The position numbers were made by a program, and so were the translations under genes. From contig NZ_JALHRX010000005.1 of assembly GCF_023952475.1 (NCBI RefSeq), forward strand, positions 1 to 64,000: a stretch of DNA of 64,000 bases. The letters run 5' to 3'. The DNA comes from Cupriavidus sp. WGlv3 (GTDB taxonomy: Bacteria > Pseudomonadota > Gammaproteobacteria > Burkholderiales > Burkholderiaceae). The notes below the pieces were generated by a model, which saw only the letters and a list, made by a program, of their open reading frames with translations, was not told the DNA's origin and made no database searches. Position 1 is the stretch's first letter. Each line of letters opens with the position of its first letter. This document shows, in pieces, positions 53,984 to 62,788 of the stretch.

Positions 53984-55025
53984 CTTGTTTGGCCGGCAAG
54001 GCAGTTAGCAAAGGGATGAGGAACAGGCTGACCGAGGTGAGATGGCGAACATAGCTGCCCAGGTCAGGCTCGAAGATAAACTGCACCAGGATATGCGCCA
54101 CCACCAGCGTGGCGAACCAGCGGCGCTTGCGCCCGGCTTCCGTCACCGCCGGCGTGCCGGACAAGCCGCGCAGCGCCACGCGCAGGATCGCCGCATGCAT
54201 CAGCATCATGGCCAGGTCGACCGGCGCGCGGAAGCTGATCACCGGCAGCACGAACATGAGCGCCGCATACAGGTAGTTAACGATGAAATTTTCACCGGAT
54301 GTGGGCGGATACAGGTTCCAGATCATGGTGCGGTTGTCGCTGCCGATGCTCAGCGCATAGTTGTTCGAGATGTCCCGCGGCGACTGCAGGATGTACAGGA
54401 TCTCGGACGGCGCCACCAGGATCGCGCCCACCACGCAGGCCAGCACGATGGCCTTCCATGCCGGCCTCAGTCGCGCCGAGACGCGAATGCCAAGCGCCAG
54501 CACCAGGATCATCGCGTAGTAGTTGCGGATAAAGAGCGCGTAGCAGCCGTACAGCACCATGGTCATGATGACCAGCCCGCGGAACGACACGCCGCGCGAC
54601 ATCCCGCCCATGACCAGCACGATCGACATCGCGATCACCACGGTTTCCTTGCCCGGCGATAGCAGGTTCAGCAGCATGCAGGGCAGCACGAACAGCCAGC
54701 GCGTGGCGAGGTCGCGCAGGCTCGCCACCCGGCTCGACGCCAGCGCAAGATAGGCCACGCCGACGGTGGCGGTGACGACATTCACGTACTCCGCCCCGAA
54801 CACCGAGAACACTTTGGCGGTGGCGGCGAACGAATCGTCGAGGTCGGTCGAGCCGCTGACTAGGAATTCCAGCATCTTGTTGGAATCGGTGACCCATTTT
54901 TCCGGCAGCGCGTCGCGGCCGAAGAAATAGATCACCAGGTAGAGCAGGCTCAGCACCAGGCTCGCCACCGTGGCCAGCCCGCGCTCGGCCAGCACCCAGT
55001 CGCGGTCCAGTCGCGCGGCTTGCAT
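53946..55025 (-). CDS. Wzy-like O-antigen/exopolysaccharide polymerase
   Basis: 359 residues with about ten hydrophobic segments and an extended loop between membrane parts (NNYALSIGSDNRTMIWNLYPPTSGEN), as in Wzy and EpsG-type polymerases. Sequence identity to named polymerases is not recognisable, which is usual for Wzy. Function is set by position between chain-length regulator and flippase. It begins three bases after the wzc-like gene stop. Confidence 0.72.
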   Translation of the reverse strand: MQAARLDRDWVLAERGLATVASLVLSLLYLVIYFFGRDALPEKWVTDSNKMLEFLVSGSTDLDDSFAATAKVFSVFGAEYVNVVTATVGVAYLALASSRVASLRDLATRWLFVLPCMLLNLLSPGKETVVIAMSIVLVMGGMSRGVSFRGLVIMTMVLYGCYALFIRNYYAMILVLALGIRVSARLRPAWKAIVLACVVGAILVAPSEILYILQSPRDISNNYALSIGSDNRTMIWNLYPPTSGENFIVNYLYAALMFVLPVISFRAPVDLAMMLMHAAILRVALRGLSGTPAVTEAGRKRRWFATLVVAHILVQFIFEPDLGSYVRHLTSVSLFLIPLLTALPAKQDEARRHMRGAIQ

Positions 55026-55028
55026 GGC

Positions 55029-57263
55029 TTACGCCTTCTCGCTCTGCGAGTAGCCGTAGTAGGCATAGCGATAGCGGCCGTACTTGGAGCCATAGCCGTA
55101 GCGGAAGGCGTTGGGGTCGAGGCCGTTGAAGATCACCCCCTTCACGCTTACGTTGACCTGCGCCAGCTGCTTGGCGCATTCGGAGATCTCGCCGATCGAG
55201 CTCTTGCCGAAGCGTGTCACCAGGAACACCGTGCCGCAACGCTCGGCCAGGATCGCGGCATCGGCGACGGCCAGCACCGGCGGGGTGTCGACCATCAGCA
55301 TGTCGTAGCGTGCGCTGAGCTCCTCGAGCAGCCTGACCATGCGTTCCTTCAGCATCAGCTCGGCTGGGTTCGGCGGGATCGTCCCGGTGCCGATGAAGTC
55401 CAGTCCCTGCACCACGTCGCGGTGGATCACGTCTTCCAGCGCCAGCTTGCCGGCCAGCACGTCGGACAAACCCGGCTCGCGATCCTTGCCGAAATACTGG
55501 TTCAGGTAGCCCTTGCGCATGTCGGCGTCGACCAGCAGCACGCGCTTGCCGCCCGAGGCCATCAACGCGGCCAGGTTGACCGAGACGAAGGACTTGCCCA
55601 CGCCGGCGGTGGCACCGGTCAGCAGCACGCGGTTGTTGGGCGCATCCAGCATGGCGAACTGCAGCGAGGTGCGCAGGCTGCGCAGGCTTTCCACCGACGG
55701 CTCGTTGGGGAAGCGGTCGGCGAGCAGGTAGTGGCCGCGCTTGCGCGCCTGGATGTCCTTGCTGATGGTGAGCTGGTGTTCGGACTGGGGCACCGTCGCG
55801 TAGACGTTGAGCCCGGTGTGTTCCTCGATGTCCTTGGGGTCGGTGATGCCGCCGTACAGGGCATTGCGGACAAAGGCCACCACCGCCCCGGCCAGCACGC
55901 CAAGCACTGCCGCCAGCACGATCACCAACGCCTTCTTCGGCTTGACCGGCTCCTCGGGCACCGGCGAGGTGTCGACCAGGCGCACGCTGCCGACCTTGCC
56001 CGCTTTCACCAGCTTGAGCTGCTGCATGTTGTTCAGCATGCCGACATAGAGGTCGTTGTTGACCTGCACGTCGCGCATCAGGCGCACGGTGTCCTGCTCC
56101 AGGTTCGGCAGGGTCTTGACCCGGCCCGCGACCGCCCCCGCTTTGGCGGCCAGCGCGGCAATCTGCTTGTCGATCGCCTGCATCGACGGATGGCCGGGCG
56201 CAAAGCGCGTCACCAGCTCGGCGCGCTTCTGCTTGAGCTCCAGCAGCGAGGTTTCGGCGGTCACGCTCTCCTGCAGGAAGGCCTTGCCCTCCTCGCTGAG
56301 GTTGAAGGTGCCGCGATCGTTGCGCATGGCGTTGTACTTCACTTCCGCGCGCTCGAGCTCGCCCTTCAGCTGCGGCAGCAGGTTGTTGAGGAACAGCAGC
56401 GACTTTTCCGCCTCCGCGGCCTTGCGGTTGATGTTCTGCGCCACGTACTCGTCGCCGATCTCGTTCAGGATCGCCGCCGTCAGCCTGGCGTCATTGCCTT
56501 CCAGCGAGGCCCCGATCACGCCGCTTTGCTTGCCCTTCTCCGCGATGTTCAGCTGCTGCTGCAGCTGCTCCAGCGTCTTCAGCCGCGACTGGCGCACCAG
56601 GTTGAAGGCAATGCCCGGCTTGGCCTTCAGCGCCGTCACCAGCAGCCGGATCTCGCCGACCGCATGGCTGGCCTCGAGCGCTTCGCCGACACGGCCGACG
56701 ATGGGCTGGTCCAGGCTGCTCTGCTCGAGCCGGTAGCGGCCATCGCCCAGGCTCACCAGCACGAAGTTCTCGCCTTGCAGCGCCTCGGGCACGTCGAAGG
56801 TCGGCACCTCGATCGATTCCCCGCCCCAGGCATAGCCGCCCATGCCGAACAGGCCGGGTTCCGACAGGCCCTTCGACTGGCTGGCGAGCCACGGCCCGAC
56901 CAGCGGAAAGTATTTTGGCCTGGCATCGATATAGAGCCGCAGGTTGTCGACCGCCTTGCCGACCACCATGCGCGAGCGCAGGATCTCGATCTCCGCGGTC
57001 GCCTGCGTCTTGACGTCGAACAGCGACGAGACATCGCCGAGCAGGCCGTTGGGACTGTTCTGGCTGTCCTCGACCTGTACCAGGATGTTGGCTTCGTACA
57101 CCGGGCGCGCCAGGAACGCGTAGGCAACCCCGAGCATCAGCACGGCAAGGGCAATCGCCGCGATCCGCCAGCGGTTTGCCACCAGCACGTCCAGGTAACG
57201 GACGACGGCAATCTCGTCCGACTGGGCCGGCGCCGCGACGGGAACATAAGTGGACTGGTTCAT
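55029..57263 (-). CDS. wzc: Wzc-type polysaccharide co-polymerase / tyrosine autokinase
   Basis: 744 residues. N-terminal membrane helix and Wzz-type domain (VRYLDVLVANRWRIAAIAL), long periplasmic coiled coil, second helix near residue 440, then the BY-kinase with Walker A GATAGVGKS near residue 550, Walker A' LLVDADMRKG and Walker B MLMVDTPPVLA. The C-terminal Tyr cluster (YGYGSKYGRYRYAYYGY) is the autophosphorylation site. It regulates chain length together with Wza and Wzb. 21 bp separate it from the phosphatase gene upstream. Confidence 0.93.
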   Translation of the reverse strand: MNQSTYVPVAAPAQSDEIAVVRYLDVLVANRWRIAAIALAVLMLGVAYAFLARPVYEANILVQVEDSQNSPNGLLGDVSSLFDVKTQATAEIEILRSRMVVGKAVDNLRLYIDARPKYFPLVGPWLASQSKGLSEPGLFGMGGYAWGGESIEVPTFDVPEALQGENFVLVSLGDGRYRLEQSSLDQPIVGRVGEALEASHAVGEIRLLVTALKAKPGIAFNLVRQSRLKTLEQLQQQLNIAEKGKQSGVIGASLEGNDARLTAAILNEIGDEYVAQNINRKAAEAEKSLLFLNNLLPQLKGELERAEVKYNAMRNDRGTFNLSEEGKAFLQESVTAETSLLELKQKRAELVTRFAPGHPSMQAIDKQIAALAAKAGAVAGRVKTLPNLEQDTVRLMRDVQVNNDLYVGMLNNMQQLKLVKAGKVGSVRLVDTSPVPEEPVKPKKALVIVLAAVLGVLAGAVVAFVRNALYGGITDPKDIEEHTGLNVYATVPQSEHQLTISKDIQARKRGHYLLADRFPNEPSVESLRSLRTSLQFAMLDAPNNRVLLTGATAGVGKSFVSVNLAALMASGGKRVLLVDADMRKGYLNQYFGKDREPGLSDVLAGKLALEDVIHRDVVQGLDFIGTGTIPPNPAELMLKERMVRLLEELSARYDMLMVDTPPVLAVADAAILAERCGTVFLVTRFGKSSIGEISECAKQLAQVNVSVKGVIFNGLDPNAFRYGYGSKYGRYRYAYYGYSQSEKA

Positions 57264-57284
57264 GGCAGGCAGGACAATATCGGT

Positions 57285-57722
57285 TTAACCCAGGGCCCGG
57301 ATGCGCGGCACCCAGGACTCCACGCCGCGCTGGATCAGTCGCAGCGCGCTCTCGAATGCCGCACGGGGCTGGCGGTAAGGGTCTGGCACGTCGAACTTTT
57401 CCAGCTCGCCCAGGCGGAACACCCGGCCTGTGGTCGCCGGGTGCAGGCGCTGGATCTCCTGCCGCTGCGCGCCGTCCATCACCAGGATCAGGTCCGCGCG
57501 CCGGATCAGCACGTGATTGAGTTGCTGCGCCCGGTGCCCGGAAATATCCACGCCCTGGCGGCTCATCAGGTCCACTGCATGCGGATCCGCCGCGTGCCCG
57601 GACAGCGCGCCCAGGCCGGCGGAGATCACCTCGCCGTCGGGCAGCGCCTGCCGCAGCAGGCCCTGCGCCATCGGGCTGCGGCAGATATTGCCGATGCAGA
57701 CCACGAGTACGGTCTTGATCAT
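57285..57722 (-). CDS. wzb: Low-molecular-weight protein tyrosine phosphatase (Wzb-type)
   Basis: 145 residues. The catalytic C-x5-R loop is VCIGNICRSP near residue 9, and the general-acid DPY motif is in VPDPYRQP. It dephosphorylates the C-terminal Tyr cluster of the Wzc kinase. Its ATG overlaps the stop of the wza-like gene by four bases, so the two are coupled. Confidence 0.92.
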   Translation of the reverse strand: MIKTVLVVCIGNICRSPMAQGLLRQALPDGEVISAGLGALSGHAADPHAVDLMSRQGVDISGHRAQQLNHVLIRRADLILVMDGAQRQEIQRLHPATTGRVFRLGELEKFDVPDPYRQPRAAFESALRLIQRGVESWVPRIRALG

Positions 57723-58894
57723 TTGACTGCGTTCGCGGTGGAGGTGAAGAAGTTGCCGCTCGGCACCAGCTGGTTGATCACGCGGCTCCAGCGCACCACG
57801 CCCGCGGCGTCGACATAGACCACGTCGCGCGGCTTCAGCTCGAACGCCTCGGCCAGGGCGAACGCGACCGGCGACTTGCCGTCGAGGTGGAACACCTCGG
57901 CCTCGCCGTCAGCGGCCTTGCGGATGACGTAGAGCTCCTTGGCGTTGGCCGAATTGGGATTCAGGCCGCCGGCCTCACCGATCGCTTCGCTGAGCGTGAG
58001 CCGGCCGTTGCGCGGCATCACCGGCGTCGGCTTGACGACTTCGCCGGTGACGAAGACCTTGCTGTCCTCGCGCTGCTCCACGCGCACGATGTCGCCGTTG
58101 CGCAGCAGGATGCGCGCCGGATCGATGCCCTGCTGCAGCAGCGCCGGCAGGCTGACGTAGTAGATCTTGCCCTCGCGCGAGATGCGGATGCGGCTGTTGT
58201 CGCCGGTCAGCACGTTGATGCCGCCGGCGCGGTTGAGCGCCTCGACCAGCGTCATCGGCACGTCGTCGATATTCTGCGGGCCGGGCGTCTTCACCTCGCC
58301 GTCGAGGTAGACACGCTTGCTGCGAAACGCCAGCACGCGCACCGTGACCTGCGGCATCGTCACCACCGGCTTGAGCTGGGTACTCAGCTGCCCGCGGATC
58401 TGGTCCGGAGTCTGGCCCAGCACCTTGAGCACGCCGGCATAGGGAAACTGGATGGTGCCCGCCGGGCTGACCACGTAGCCCGGAATGTTGGCCGCGCCGC
58501 TGTAGCTGGGAATCTCGTAGGCGGCGCCGATCGAGTAGGTCTGCGTGGGAAACACCAGCTCCGGATGGTCCCACACCACGATCGAGAGAATGTCGCCGAC
58601 GCCTACGGTATAAGGTCCGGGCTCGCCGAACAAGGCCTCGACGCCGGCGTTCGCGGGCGGCGTGGCGGCCTTCAGCGTGCGCACCAGCGCCGGCGTGATC
58701 TGCGTGACCTTGGGCACCGACTGCGGGTCCTCCGGATCCAGCGGGCGCTGCGGATCGAAGCGCATACCCGGCGCCAGTGCGCACGATGCCAGCAACGGAA
58801 CAATCCCCAGGCACATGACGGCCCTGCCAAACCTCAAGCTGCTTGAAAGCTTTAGCACTCTCGATGATTCCCTTGTTTGCAAGAAGACCCGCAT
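57719..58894 (-). CDS. wza: Wza-type outer-membrane polysaccharide export lipoprotein
   Basis: 391 residues. The lipobox is LLASCALAPG near residue 38. The polysaccharide export domain opens with YTVGVGDILSIVVWDHPEL and is followed by SLBB modules (VYLDGEVKTPGPQNI and VFVTGEVVKPTPV). It forms the outer-membrane export channel for the exopolysaccharide. The ATG chosen has only a weak ribosome site; an internal ATG just before the lipobox is the alternative. First gene of the minus operon. Confidence 0.9.
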   Translation of the reverse strand: MRVFLQTRESSRVLKLSSSLRFGRAVMCLGIVPLLASCALAPGMRFDPQRPLDPEDPQSVPKVTQITPALVRTLKAATPPANAGVEALFGEPGPYTVGVGDILSIVVWDHPELVFPTQTYSIGAAYEIPSYSGAANIPGYVVSPAGTIQFPYAGVLKVLGQTPDQIRGQLSTQLKPVVTMPQVTVRVLAFRSKRVYLDGEVKTPGPQNIDDVPMTLVEALNRAGGINVLTGDNSRIRISREGKIYYVSLPALLQQGIDPARILLRNGDIVRVEQREDSKVFVTGEVVKPTPVMPRNGRLTLSEAIGEAGGLNPNSANAKELYVIRKAADGEAEVFHLDGKSPVAFALAEAFELKPRDVVYVDAAGVVRWSRVINQLVPSGNFFTSTANAVK

Positions 58895-59175
58895 GGCCCG
58901 CCGCCACCCTGTCGTAACGCACAGCGGTGACCCCGCTGGTTCGGCATGGCACCGGGGGTGCCTGTCCGCTTGTCTGCACGGCTGCGGAACTGAACCTGGC
59001 GGTGTTGACTGGTTGTGCCCGGCGCGCTGGGCGCGCTCTTTTCTGCACTGCGTCATCCGTAAATGACCGGCGAAGTTTATGGCTCGCGGGACTACATCTT
59101 CAAGGCGCGGCCGGCGTTTTTACCAAGTTTCCGATCCCCCCATCGGAGTGGAAACAAATTCCGTCCCAACGCCTG

Positions 59176-59221
59176 AGGGGTACCGCGGGTGGTGCGACGC
59201 AGCACAATCGCGGGTGGCACC
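59176..59221 (+). ncRNA. Structured leader with repeated CGCGGGTGG motifs (T-box-like resemblance)
   Basis: CGCGGGTGG occurs at 59184-59192 and 59209-59217 (25 bp apart). AGGGGTACCGCG at 59177-59188 and GGGTGGCACCCCG just after resemble the T-box consensus AGGGTGGNACCGCG with small deviations. GTGC-GACGCA-GCAC can fold between them. T-boxes are almost unknown in betaproteobacteria, so this is a resemblance and not a call. Confidence 0.25.
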
Positions 59222-59234
59222 CCGTGCCGACTTA

Positions 59235-59280
59235 AGGGTGTAGGCGATTGATTCCCTGTTGCGCCTACACCCTCTTTCTT
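59235..59280 (+). terminator. Terminator-like hairpin in the galU leader (possible attenuator)
   Basis: AGGGTGTAGGCG (59235-59246) and CGCCTACACCCT (59262-59273) form a perfect 12-bp stem, followed by CTTTCTTT. It lies about 90 bp before the galU ATG on the same strand, so it can terminate an upstream message or attenuate galU. Confidence 0.65.
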
Positions 59281-59364
59281 TGCCGGCGAATGAAGGCAGA
59301 CATAGAGGCAGGCCTCGCTGCCATCGCACCGAGCATTGCCGAACCTTTGAAGGGAACCACTGAA

Positions 59365-60261
59365 ATGACAAGTCGCGTTAGCAAGGCCGTCTTCCCGGTC
59401 GCAGGCCTGGGCACCCGCTTCCTGCCGGCCACCAAGGCCAGCCCCAAGGAAATGCTGCCGGTGGTGGACAAGCCGCTGATCCAGTACGCCGTGGAAGAAG
59501 CCATGGCCGCCGGCATCACCGAGATGATCTTCGTCACCGGCCGTTCCAAGCGCGCCATCGAAGACCACTTCGACAAGGCCTTCGAACTGGAGGTCGAGCT
59601 GGAGGCCAAGAATAAGCAGGCGCTGCTGGACGTGGTGCGCTCGATCAAGCCGGCCAACGTCGAATGCTTCTACGTGCGCCAGTCCGAAGCACTGGGCCTG
59701 GGCCACGCGGTGCTGTGCGCGGCCAAGCTGGTGGGCGACGCCCCGTTCGCGGTGATGCTGGCCGACGACCTGATCGACGGCCACCCGCCGGTGATGAAGC
59801 AGATGGTGGATGCGTACGACCACTACAACTGCTCGGTGCTGGGCGTCGAAGAGATCCTGCCGGAGCAGAGCCGCTCCTACGGCGTGGTCGAGGGCCGCGA
59901 GTGGGCCGAAGGCGTGATCAAGGTCTCGGGCATCGTCGAGAAGCCCGCGCCGGAAGAGGCGCCGTCCAACCTGGGCGTGGTCGGCCGCTACATCCTGACG
60001 CCGCGCATCTTCGACCACCTGCGCGCGCTCAAGCCCGGCGCCGGCGGCGAGTTCCAGCTGACCGACGCGATCCAGTCGCTGCTGAGCCAGGAACAGGTGC
60101 TGGCCTATCGCTATCACGGCACGCGCTATGACTGCGGCAGCAAGCTGGGCTACCTCAAGGCGACCGTCGAGTTTGCGCTGAAGCACCATGAAACCGGCGC
60201 ACAGTTCCGCCGCTACCTGGAGCAGCGCGAGCCCCAGCTGCTGCACAGCCTGGCGGCCTGA
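59365..60261 (+). CDS. galU: UTP-glucose-1-phosphate uridylyltransferase
   Basis: 298 residues. N-terminal nucleotide-binding [26 protein letters not shown] is the signature of GalU, which makes UDP-glucose from UTP and glucose-1-phosphate. UDP-glucose feeds exopolysaccharide, lipopolysaccharide and trehalose routes, and the exopolysaccharide locus lies immediately upstream on the other strand. AAGGGA at suitable distance supports the ATG. A hairpin in the leader may regulate it. Confidence 0.94.
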   Translation: MTSRVSKAVFPVAGLGTRFLPATKASPKEMLPVVDKPLIQYAVEEAMAAGITEMIFVTGRSKRAIEDHFDKAFELEVELEAKNKQALLDVVRSIKPANVECFYVRQSEALGLGHAVLCAAKLVGDAPFAVMLADDLIDGHPPVMKQMVDAYDHYNCSVLGVEEILPEQSRSYGVVEGREWAEGVIKVSGIVEKPAPEEAPSNLGVVGRYILTPRIFDHLRALKPGAGGEFQLTDAIQSLLSQEQVLAYRYHGTRYDCGSKLGYLKATVEFALKHHETGAQFRRYLEQREPQLLHSLAA

Positions 60262-60318
60262 CGGTCTCCTGCCCCACGCCCCTTCCGAACCGCACAGCAA
60301 CCACGAGGCCGCCGCCAA

Positions 60319-61134
60319 ATGATCGACTGGATCCACCTGGGCAAGGCATTCCTTCTCGGCCTGCTCGAGGGCCTGACGGAATTCCTGCCCATTTCGAGCA
60401 CCGGGCACCTGATCCTGGTCGGCGACTGGATCGACTTCGCCTCGCACGAGGCGCGCGTGTTCGACGTGGTGATCCAATTGGGCGCGATCCTGGCCGTGTG
60501 CTGGCTGTACCGTGCCAAGATCACCGACCTGTGCGAAGGCGTGGTGCGGCGCGATCCCGACGCACTGCGCTTCGCCACCGCGGTGCTGGTCGCCTTCCTG
60601 CCGGCCGCCATCATCGGCGCGCTGCTCATCGGCCCGATCAAGCACCATCTGTTCGATCCGGCCGTGGTCGCCGCCGCACTGATCGCGGGCGGTCTGGTCA
60701 TACTGTGGGTCGAGCGCCGCAGCGCCGTGCCGCGCATCCACGCCATCGAAGACTTCGGCTGGAAGCAGGCCATCGGCATCGGCTTCGCGCAATGCGTGGC
60801 GATGATCCCCGGCACGTCGCGCTCGGGCGCCACCATCATCGGCGGCATGCTGTCAGGCGTATCGCGGCAGGCGGCGACCGAGTTCTCCTTCTTCCTCGCC
60901 ATCCCCACCATGCTCGGCGCCGCCACCTACGACGCCATGCGGCACTACCACCTGCTCAGCCTGCAGGACATCTGGTCCATTGCCGCCGGCTTCACCGCCG
61001 CCTTCCTCTCCGCGCTCTTTGTGGTCAATGCGCTGGTGCGGCTGGTGGCGCGGCATTCGCTGCGGGTATTTGCGTGGTATCGGATCGGGTTGGGGGTGGT
61101 GATTGGGGTGGGGAGTCTGGGGTGGTGGTTTTGA
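60319..61134 (+). CDS. uppP: Undecaprenyl-diphosphatase (UppP/BacA)
   Basis: 271 residues with about eight membrane segments. The two active-site motifs LLEGLTEFLPISSTGHL (near residue 15) and MIPGTSRSGATII (near residue 160) are clear. It dephosphorylates undecaprenyl diphosphate to recycle the carrier used by peptidoglycan and by the exopolysaccharide enzymes. It is 57 bp after galU on the same strand and is followed by a terminator. Confidence 0.95.
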   Translation: MIDWIHLGKAFLLGLLEGLTEFLPISSTGHLILVGDWIDFASHEARVFDVVIQLGAILAVCWLYRAKITDLCEGVVRRDPDALRFATAVLVAFLPAAIIGALLIGPIKHHLFDPAVVAAALIAGGLVILWVERRSAVPRIHAIEDFGWKQAIGIGFAQCVAMIPGTSRSGATIIGGMLSGVSRQAATEFSFFLAIPTMLGAATYDAMRHYHLLSLQDIWSIAAGFTAAFLSALFVVNALVRLVARHSLRVFAWYRIGLGVVIGVGSLGWWF

Positions 61135-61481
61135 GTGGCCGGTAGCATCGTCGGGCGGGCCGCAGCCAGTGGCTGCTGTCCGGTGTCGCGCATCGTTGAG
61201 CAAGCATAAGGCGCCTCGAAGGCGCCTTGTTTGTTGGATCGCGAATCTCGGGCGCTACCACTCCAGGATGTTCTCCTGACCTACGAACGACACCCCCCAA
61301 TGGATGGGTGTCCAGTTGGCGCAACAACAGAGCGAATCAGACCGGCGCCGTGACGCAAAGCGCTCCCGCTTTGGCAAAATGCCATGGTCGTCGGCATGCC
61401 TGTGCCAGACGGCAATCGTCGCGGCATGGTTACTGCGGCCGACGACGCAACAAAAACATAGAACACAAAAAGGTGTCCGCA
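61135..61481. other. Gap after uppP
   Basis: Holds the uppP terminator and the leader of the lipoprotein gene. The last 45 bp are A-rich before the GTG start. No other gene is supported. Confidence 0.45.
61208..61235 (+). terminator. Rho-independent terminator of uppP
   Basis: AAGGCGCCT and AGGCGCCTT form a 9-bp perfect stem with a three-base loop, followed by GTTTGTTGG. It ends the galU-uppP unit 73 bp after the uppP stop. Confidence 0.8.
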
Positions 61482-62039
61482 GTGGGTCGCATCAAAACCA
61501 GCCTGGCGCTTGGCGTGCTGGGCTTCATCCTGTCCGGGTGCAGCGTCGTTGCACCGCCTTATCCGCCATCGCTCGACAACGTCCAGACGCTCAGGAACAG
61601 CGGCGCCGCGCCCGCGCGCGTCGGCACGTTCACTGAGAGCGGACCCGGCGTGAAGCACCCCATGTCGCTGCGCGCCAACAGCCTGGAGTCACCGTATGGC
61701 GGGACATGGTCGGCGTACCTCTCCGAGGCCGTGACGCGGGAGCTGACCATGGCGGGCAAGTTGTCGCCGACCGCCGATGTGGTGATCTCCGGCACGCTGC
61801 TGCGCAACGAGATCGATGCCGCGATCGTCACTGCCTCTGGCGACGTATCGGCGCGCTTCGTCGTCAAGAAAGGCGAGACCGTGCGTTACGACCAGGTCAA
61901 GTCGGCCCATCGCGAATGGGATTCATCGTTCGCGGCGGCAGTGGCGATTCCGAAGGCTGTCAGCGAATACGGCTACACGGTGCAAGCGCTGCTCGCCACG
62001 CTCTACGCCGACCCCGCTTTCCTCGACGCTTTGAAGTAA
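61482..62039 (+). CDS. Lipoprotein of unknown function, copy 1 of a pair
   Basis: 185 residues starting with GTG, with AAAGG upstream. Lipobox ILSGCSVVAPP puts the lipid Cys at residue 19. The remaining part has a short beta/alpha mix with SLRANSLESPYGGTW and no recognised domain. It is followed 32 bp later by a second lipoprotein gene on the same strand. The longer frame upstream lacks a signal and is not used. Confidence 0.7.
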   Translation: MGRIKTSLALGVLGFILSGCSVVAPPYPPSLDNVQTLRNSGAAPARVGTFTESGPGVKHPMSLRANSLESPYGGTWSAYLSEAVTRELTMAGKLSPTADVVISGTLLRNEIDAAIVTASGDVSARFVVKKGETVRYDQVKSAHREWDSSFAAAVAIPKAVSEYGYTVQALLATLYADPAFLDALK

Positions 62040-62071
62040 CGCCCATCACGACGCAAAAAAGGAGAAACACG

Positions 62072-62707
62072 ATGCGTGCCTGGTTCACGATCGCCAGCCG
62101 CTGCGCGGCTGTTGCCGCGCTGATCGCGCTGACTGGCTGTGCCCACCCGATTCAGATTGCGACCGACAAGTCCGCGCCCGCCGCACCTGCGCAGAAAAAG
62201 GTCGACAAGAACATCGGCTTCGTTATCCCGGACCCGCTACTGACCAAGGAAGTCATCACGCCCGGCGGCGGTGGCGACAAGGTCAGCTACCTGCCGTACC
62301 GCGACCTCGAGGTGCCGCTCTACAGCACCTTGTCCAACGTGTTCGCCAACGCTACCAAGCTCAAGGCGCCGGACGACCGCGCGGCAATCGACAAAGCGCA
62401 GCTCGCCTATATCCTGACGCCCGAGATCTCGACCGATTCGTCGTCGGACAGCGCCTTCACCTGGCCACCGACCCGCTTCACGGTCAACCTTACCTGCACC
62501 GTGACGGATCTCAGCGGCAAGGTCGTGTTCAAGAAAGTCGTCTCGGGCCAGGGCAACGCGGAGTTCTCGGAATTCAAGAGCAACTTCGCGCTGTCGGCCC
62601 AGCGCGCCAGCGAGAATATGCTGAGCAATCTGCAAAAGGCGCTCAGCGAAGCCCCCGAGTTCAGCTCGGCTCCGCAGCCGTCGGCAGCGGTCGCCACGGC
62701 ACGCTGA
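62072..62707 (+). CDS. Lipoprotein of unknown function, copy 2 of a pair
   Basis: 211 residues. A signal peptide with lipobox ALTGCAHP puts the lipid Cys at residue 23. The middle holds VIPDPLLTKEV and TWPPTRFTVNLTCTV, with no named family recognised. AAAGGAG before the ATG gives a strong start. It is co-oriented with the first lipoprotein gene and probably in one transcript with it. Confidence 0.72.
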   Translation: MRAWFTIASRCAAVAALIALTGCAHPIQIATDKSAPAAPAQKKVDKNIGFVIPDPLLTKEVITPGGGGDKVSYLPYRDLEVPLYSTLSNVFANATKLKAPDDRAAIDKAQLAYILTPEISTDSSSDSAFTWPPTRFTVNLTCTVTDLSGKVVFKKVVSGQGNAEFSEFKSNFALSAQRASENMLSNLQKALSEAPEFSSAPQPSAAVATAR

Positions 62708-62735
62708 GGTCTCGCGCGGCTCCGCTGCGCGAAGC

Positions 62736-62761
62736 AAAAAAAGGGCGCCTTGCAGGCGCCC
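62736..62761 (-). terminator. Rho-independent terminator of guaA
   Basis: GGGCGCCT and AGGCGCCC form a perfect 8-bp stem with loop TGC. On the minus strand it is followed by seven T residues. It lies 28 bp beyond the guaA stop; the same hairpin could also receive the converging lipoprotein message. Confidence 0.87.
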
Positions 62762-62788
62762 CGAGCATTCATTTAACGACCTGGCGGG

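Larger units (their letters stand above)
58895..59364. promoter_or_regulatory. Divergent promoter and leader region between wza and galU
   Basis: 470 bp hold the promoters for the minus exopolysaccharide operon and for galU. The galU-proximal half contains repeated GC-rich motifs and a terminator-like hairpin listed separately. No definite -35/-10 was found. Confidence 0.55.

Noticed and set aside
55020..57818. A plus-strand frame of over 900 codons opposite wzc and wzb
   Set aside because: Covers two genes with clear catalytic motifs on the minus strand; no domain in the translation.
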